64,000 nt of DNA from Wocania arenilitoris (lineage in GTDB: Bacteria > Bacteroidota > Bacteroidia > Flavobacteriales > Flavobacteriaceae), in assembly GCF_021728535.1 (NCBI RefSeq), contig NZ_JAKKDU010000003.1:186001-250000 (forward strand). Reading direction: 5' to 3'. Below are positions 62,309 to 64,000 of the stretch, one piece after another. The notes below the pieces were generated by a model, which was not told where the DNA came from, made no database searches, and saw only the letters and a list, made by a program, of their open reading frames with translations. The position numbers and the translations under genes are program-made. Numbering within the stretch: position 1 is the stretch's first letter; every line of letters begins with the position of its first letter.

Positions 62309-63487
62309 CTATTTAAAAGCATTCAACCCAGTCACATCCAATCCAGTAATTAATAAATGGATATCGTGTGTGCCTTCGTAAGTAATCACACTTTCTAAAT
62401 TCATAGAATGTCGCATTATGGAGTATTCGCCAGTAATACCCATGCCTCCTAACATTTGTCTTGCTTCTCTAGCAATATTTATTGCCATATTCACATTGTT
62501 TCGTTTAGCCATAGATATTTGTGCAGAGGTAGCTGTACCTGCTTCTCGCATTACACCAAGTCTCCATGCTAAAAGTTGTGCTTTAGTAATTTCTGTAATC
62601 ATTTCAGCCAACTTTTTTTGTTGCAATTGAAACTGGCCAATAGGTTTGCCAAATTGAATACGTTCTTTGCAATATCTTAATGCTGTGTCATAACAATCCA
62701 TAGCAGCACCAATAGCGCCCCAAGCAATACCATAACGCGCAGAATCTAAACAACCAAGCGGAGCACCTAAACCAGATTTGTTAGGTAATAAATTTTCTTT
62801 TGGCACTTTAACATTATCAAAAATGAGTTCGCCTGTAGCACTTGCTCTAAGCGACCATTTATTATGTGTTTCTGGTGTGGTAAACCCTTCCATACCGCGC
62901 TCAACAATAAGCCCATAAATTCTGCCTTCTTCATTTTTAGCCCAAACTACTGCTACTTGAGCAAAAGGCGCATTACTAATCCACATTTTGGCACCGTTTA
63001 AAAGGTAATGGTCTCCCATGTCTTTAAAGTTGGTTGTCATACCTCCTGGGTTACTACCATGGTCTGGTTCTGTTAACCCGAAACATCCAATCCATTCTCC
63101 ACTTGCAAGTTTTGGCAAGTATTTTTGGCGTTGCTCTTCATTGCCATATTTCCAGATAGGATACATAACTAAAGATGATTGCACTGAAGCTGTAGAACGC
63201 ACACCAGAATCACCTCGTTCTATTTCTTGCATAATTAAACCATAAGAGATTTGATCTAACCCAGCACCACCATATTCAACAGGTATATATGGGCCAAAAG
63301 CACCAATCTCTGCAAGTCCGTTAACTATTTGATTAGGAAATTCTGCTTTTTGGGCATATTCTTCAATTATAGGAGAAACATCTCTCTTTACCCATTCGCG
63401 AGCAGCATCGCGTACTAATTTATGCTCCTCTGTTAAAAGTTCATCTAAATTATAATAATCTGGAGCTTCAAATAAATCTGGTTTCAT
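62309..63487 (-). CDS. Acyl-CoA dehydrogenase, glutaryl-CoA dehydrogenase-like
   Basis: 392 residues. FAD enzyme that oxidises acyl-CoA thioesters. LTEPDHGSNPGGMTT is the flavin-binding block, MWISNAPFAQVAVVWAK the family signature, and YEGTHDIHLLITGLDVTGLNAF carries the catalytic Glu in the glutaryl-CoA-dehydrogenase form. Length and C-terminus match that subfamily, which acts in lysine and tryptophan breakdown. Other pathway genes are not nearby. Divergent from the partial cytochrome gene. Confidence 0.93.
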   Translation of the reverse strand: MKPDLFEAPDYYNLDELLTEEHKLVRDAAREWVKRDVSPIIEEYAQKAEFPNQIVNGLAEIGAFGPYIPVEYGGAGLDQISYGLIMQEIERGDSGVRSTASVQSSLVMYPIWKYGNEEQRQKYLPKLASGEWIGCFGLTEPDHGSNPGGMTTNFKDMGDHYLLNGAKMWISNAPFAQVAVVWAKNEEGRIYGLIVERGMEGFTTPETHNKWSLRASATGELIFDNVKVPKENLLPNKSGLGAPLGCLDSARYGIAWGAIGAAMDCYDTALRYCKERIQFGKPIGQFQLQQKKLAEMITEITKAQLLAWRLGVMREAGTATSAQISMAKRNNVNMAINIAREARQMLGGMGITGEYSIMRHSMNLESVITYEGTHDIHLLITGLDVTGLNAFK

Positions 63488-63612
63488 TTATTTTTGTTTT
63501 AAGTAAATCTCTATTTAAATTCAAATTTAACCAATGGATGTTGAATATAAGGAATAAAATATTATTTAATTATTGTTAGATAAGGTTAAGTAAAGTTATA
63601 TAGATAAGTTTA

Positions 63613-63630
63613 TAAGGTCATGTGAGGTTT
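63613..63630. promoter_or_regulatory. Third operator-like site before the second PSCyt1 gene
   Basis: TAAGGTCATGTGAGGTTT matches the lacI palindrome (37680-37697) at 14 of 18 positions, including GTGAG and the flanking A and T runs. It lies 69 bases before the TTG start of the partial cytochrome lipoprotein. May be chance. Confidence 0.35.
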
Positions 63631-63698
63631 TTTTTGATGCTATTTCTTAAAATTGTAATTTATAAATATATATATTTACCCATATAAATTTAATAGCA

Positions 63699-64000
63699 TT
63701 GGAATTAACTTCTTTTAAATTGACAAATGTTTTTATAGTGATATTAATTGTATTGCTAACCTCTTGTAAGGAGGATAAAATTAATTTTAATGCTCAGGTG
63801 CGTCCCATACTTAATAAGAATTGTATTAGTTGCCATGGTGGGGTTAAGCAGTCTGGAGGGTTTGGTTTGGTGTTTAGAGAGAATGCCTTAGCAGAGACCA
63901 TTAATGGTAAGATAGGTGTTGTGCCAGGATATCCTGAAAAAAGTGAAATGATTTCTAGAATTGCCCATAAAGACCCAGAAATGATAATGCCACTAGAAAG
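63699..64000 (+). CDS. Second planctomycete-type cytochrome c lipoprotein, 5' part (cut by window edge)
   Basis: An open frame runs from 63666 to the last base with no stop and no ATG before the protein domain; TTG 63699 is the likely start (LELTSFKLTNVFIVILIVLLTSC, a lipoprotein signal with LLTSC). Then FNAQVRPILNKNCISCHGG with the CxxCH heme motif, and VPGYPEKSEMISRIAHKDPEMIMPLE, the second PSCyt1 block. It closely parallels the N-terminus of the gene at 38865 (DIRPILVQNCYLCHG; IMPPPE), so it is probably another DUF1549/DUF1553 protein. Confidence 0.85.
   Translation, partial: MELTSFKLTNVFIVILIVLLTSCKEDKINFNAQVRPILNKNCISCHGGVKQSGGFGLVFRENALAETINGKIGVVPGYPEKSEMISRIAHKDPEMIMPLE

Overview
The window is an AT-rich chromosome segment of a member of Bacteroidota, most likely a marine Flavobacteriaceae. 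This rests on housekeeping order typical of that group (exbB/exbD/porT-like next to rpoN-asnS; rplM-rpsI-rpsB-tsf; pyrH-frr; rimP-nusA-infB), on an Alternative Complex III respiratory operon, on DUF2723, DUF5686 and planctomycete-type cytochrome families, and on Bacteroidota -7 boxes (TANNTTTG) ahead of many genes. Most of it is core genome; there is no prophage, CRISPR array or intact insertion sequence.

Layout. 1-4.4 kb: end of a type I asparaginase, tRNA-Ser(GGA), an ExbB/membrane protein/ExbD/ExbD operon and a PorT-like barrel. 4.4-17.5 kb (minus strand): PAP2-like protein, rpoN, asnS, an RND/MMPL exporter, a DUF5686-like barrel, frr, pyrH, tsf, rpsB, rpsI, rplM, tsaC. 17.6-28.3 kb: YgiQ radical SAM protein, polA followed closely by two glycosylation genes, a glycosylasparaginase, cutC, a membrane metallophosphoesterase and a thioredoxin-fold protein without its CxxC. 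28.3-37.6 kb: polysaccharide deacetylase and DUF2723 protein, tRNA-Gln(TTG), rimP-nusA-infB. 37.7-47.6 kb: accessory island with a LacI regulator, a DUF1549/DUF1553 cytochrome lipoprotein, a DUF1501 protein, a beta-propeller, a DUF2231-cytochrome-LRR fusion, an SMP-30 protein and a Gfo/Idh/MocA oxidoreductase. 47.7-60.6 kb: a collar-domain secreted protein, a SPOR protein, then actABCDEF and cytochrome oxidase subunits II and I, forming a quinol-to-oxygen chain. 60.6-64 kb: an IS630-type transposase remnant, a metallophosphoesterase, a glutaryl-CoA dehydrogenase-like gene and the start of a second planctomycete-type cytochrome lipoprotein cut by the window edge.

The most unusual signal is a pair of RNA-like elements at about 1829-1926 and 55643-55727, each inside an operon just upstream of a start codon. 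They share exact flanks (ATGAAATGA and GAATTACATCTGAC) enclosing hairpins of unrelated sequence but preserved pairing. The flanks can pair with each other across tandem G.A mismatches, and the 3' flank can instead pair with the CAGATG that holds the downstream start codon. This looks like a translational switch. A second theme is the LacI-linked cytochrome island: an 18-bp perfect palindrome precedes lacI, a 15/18 match precedes the structural genes, and a 14/18 match precedes the second cytochrome gene near 63.7 kb. A third is a terminator-like hairpin in the leader of rimP-nusA-infB.
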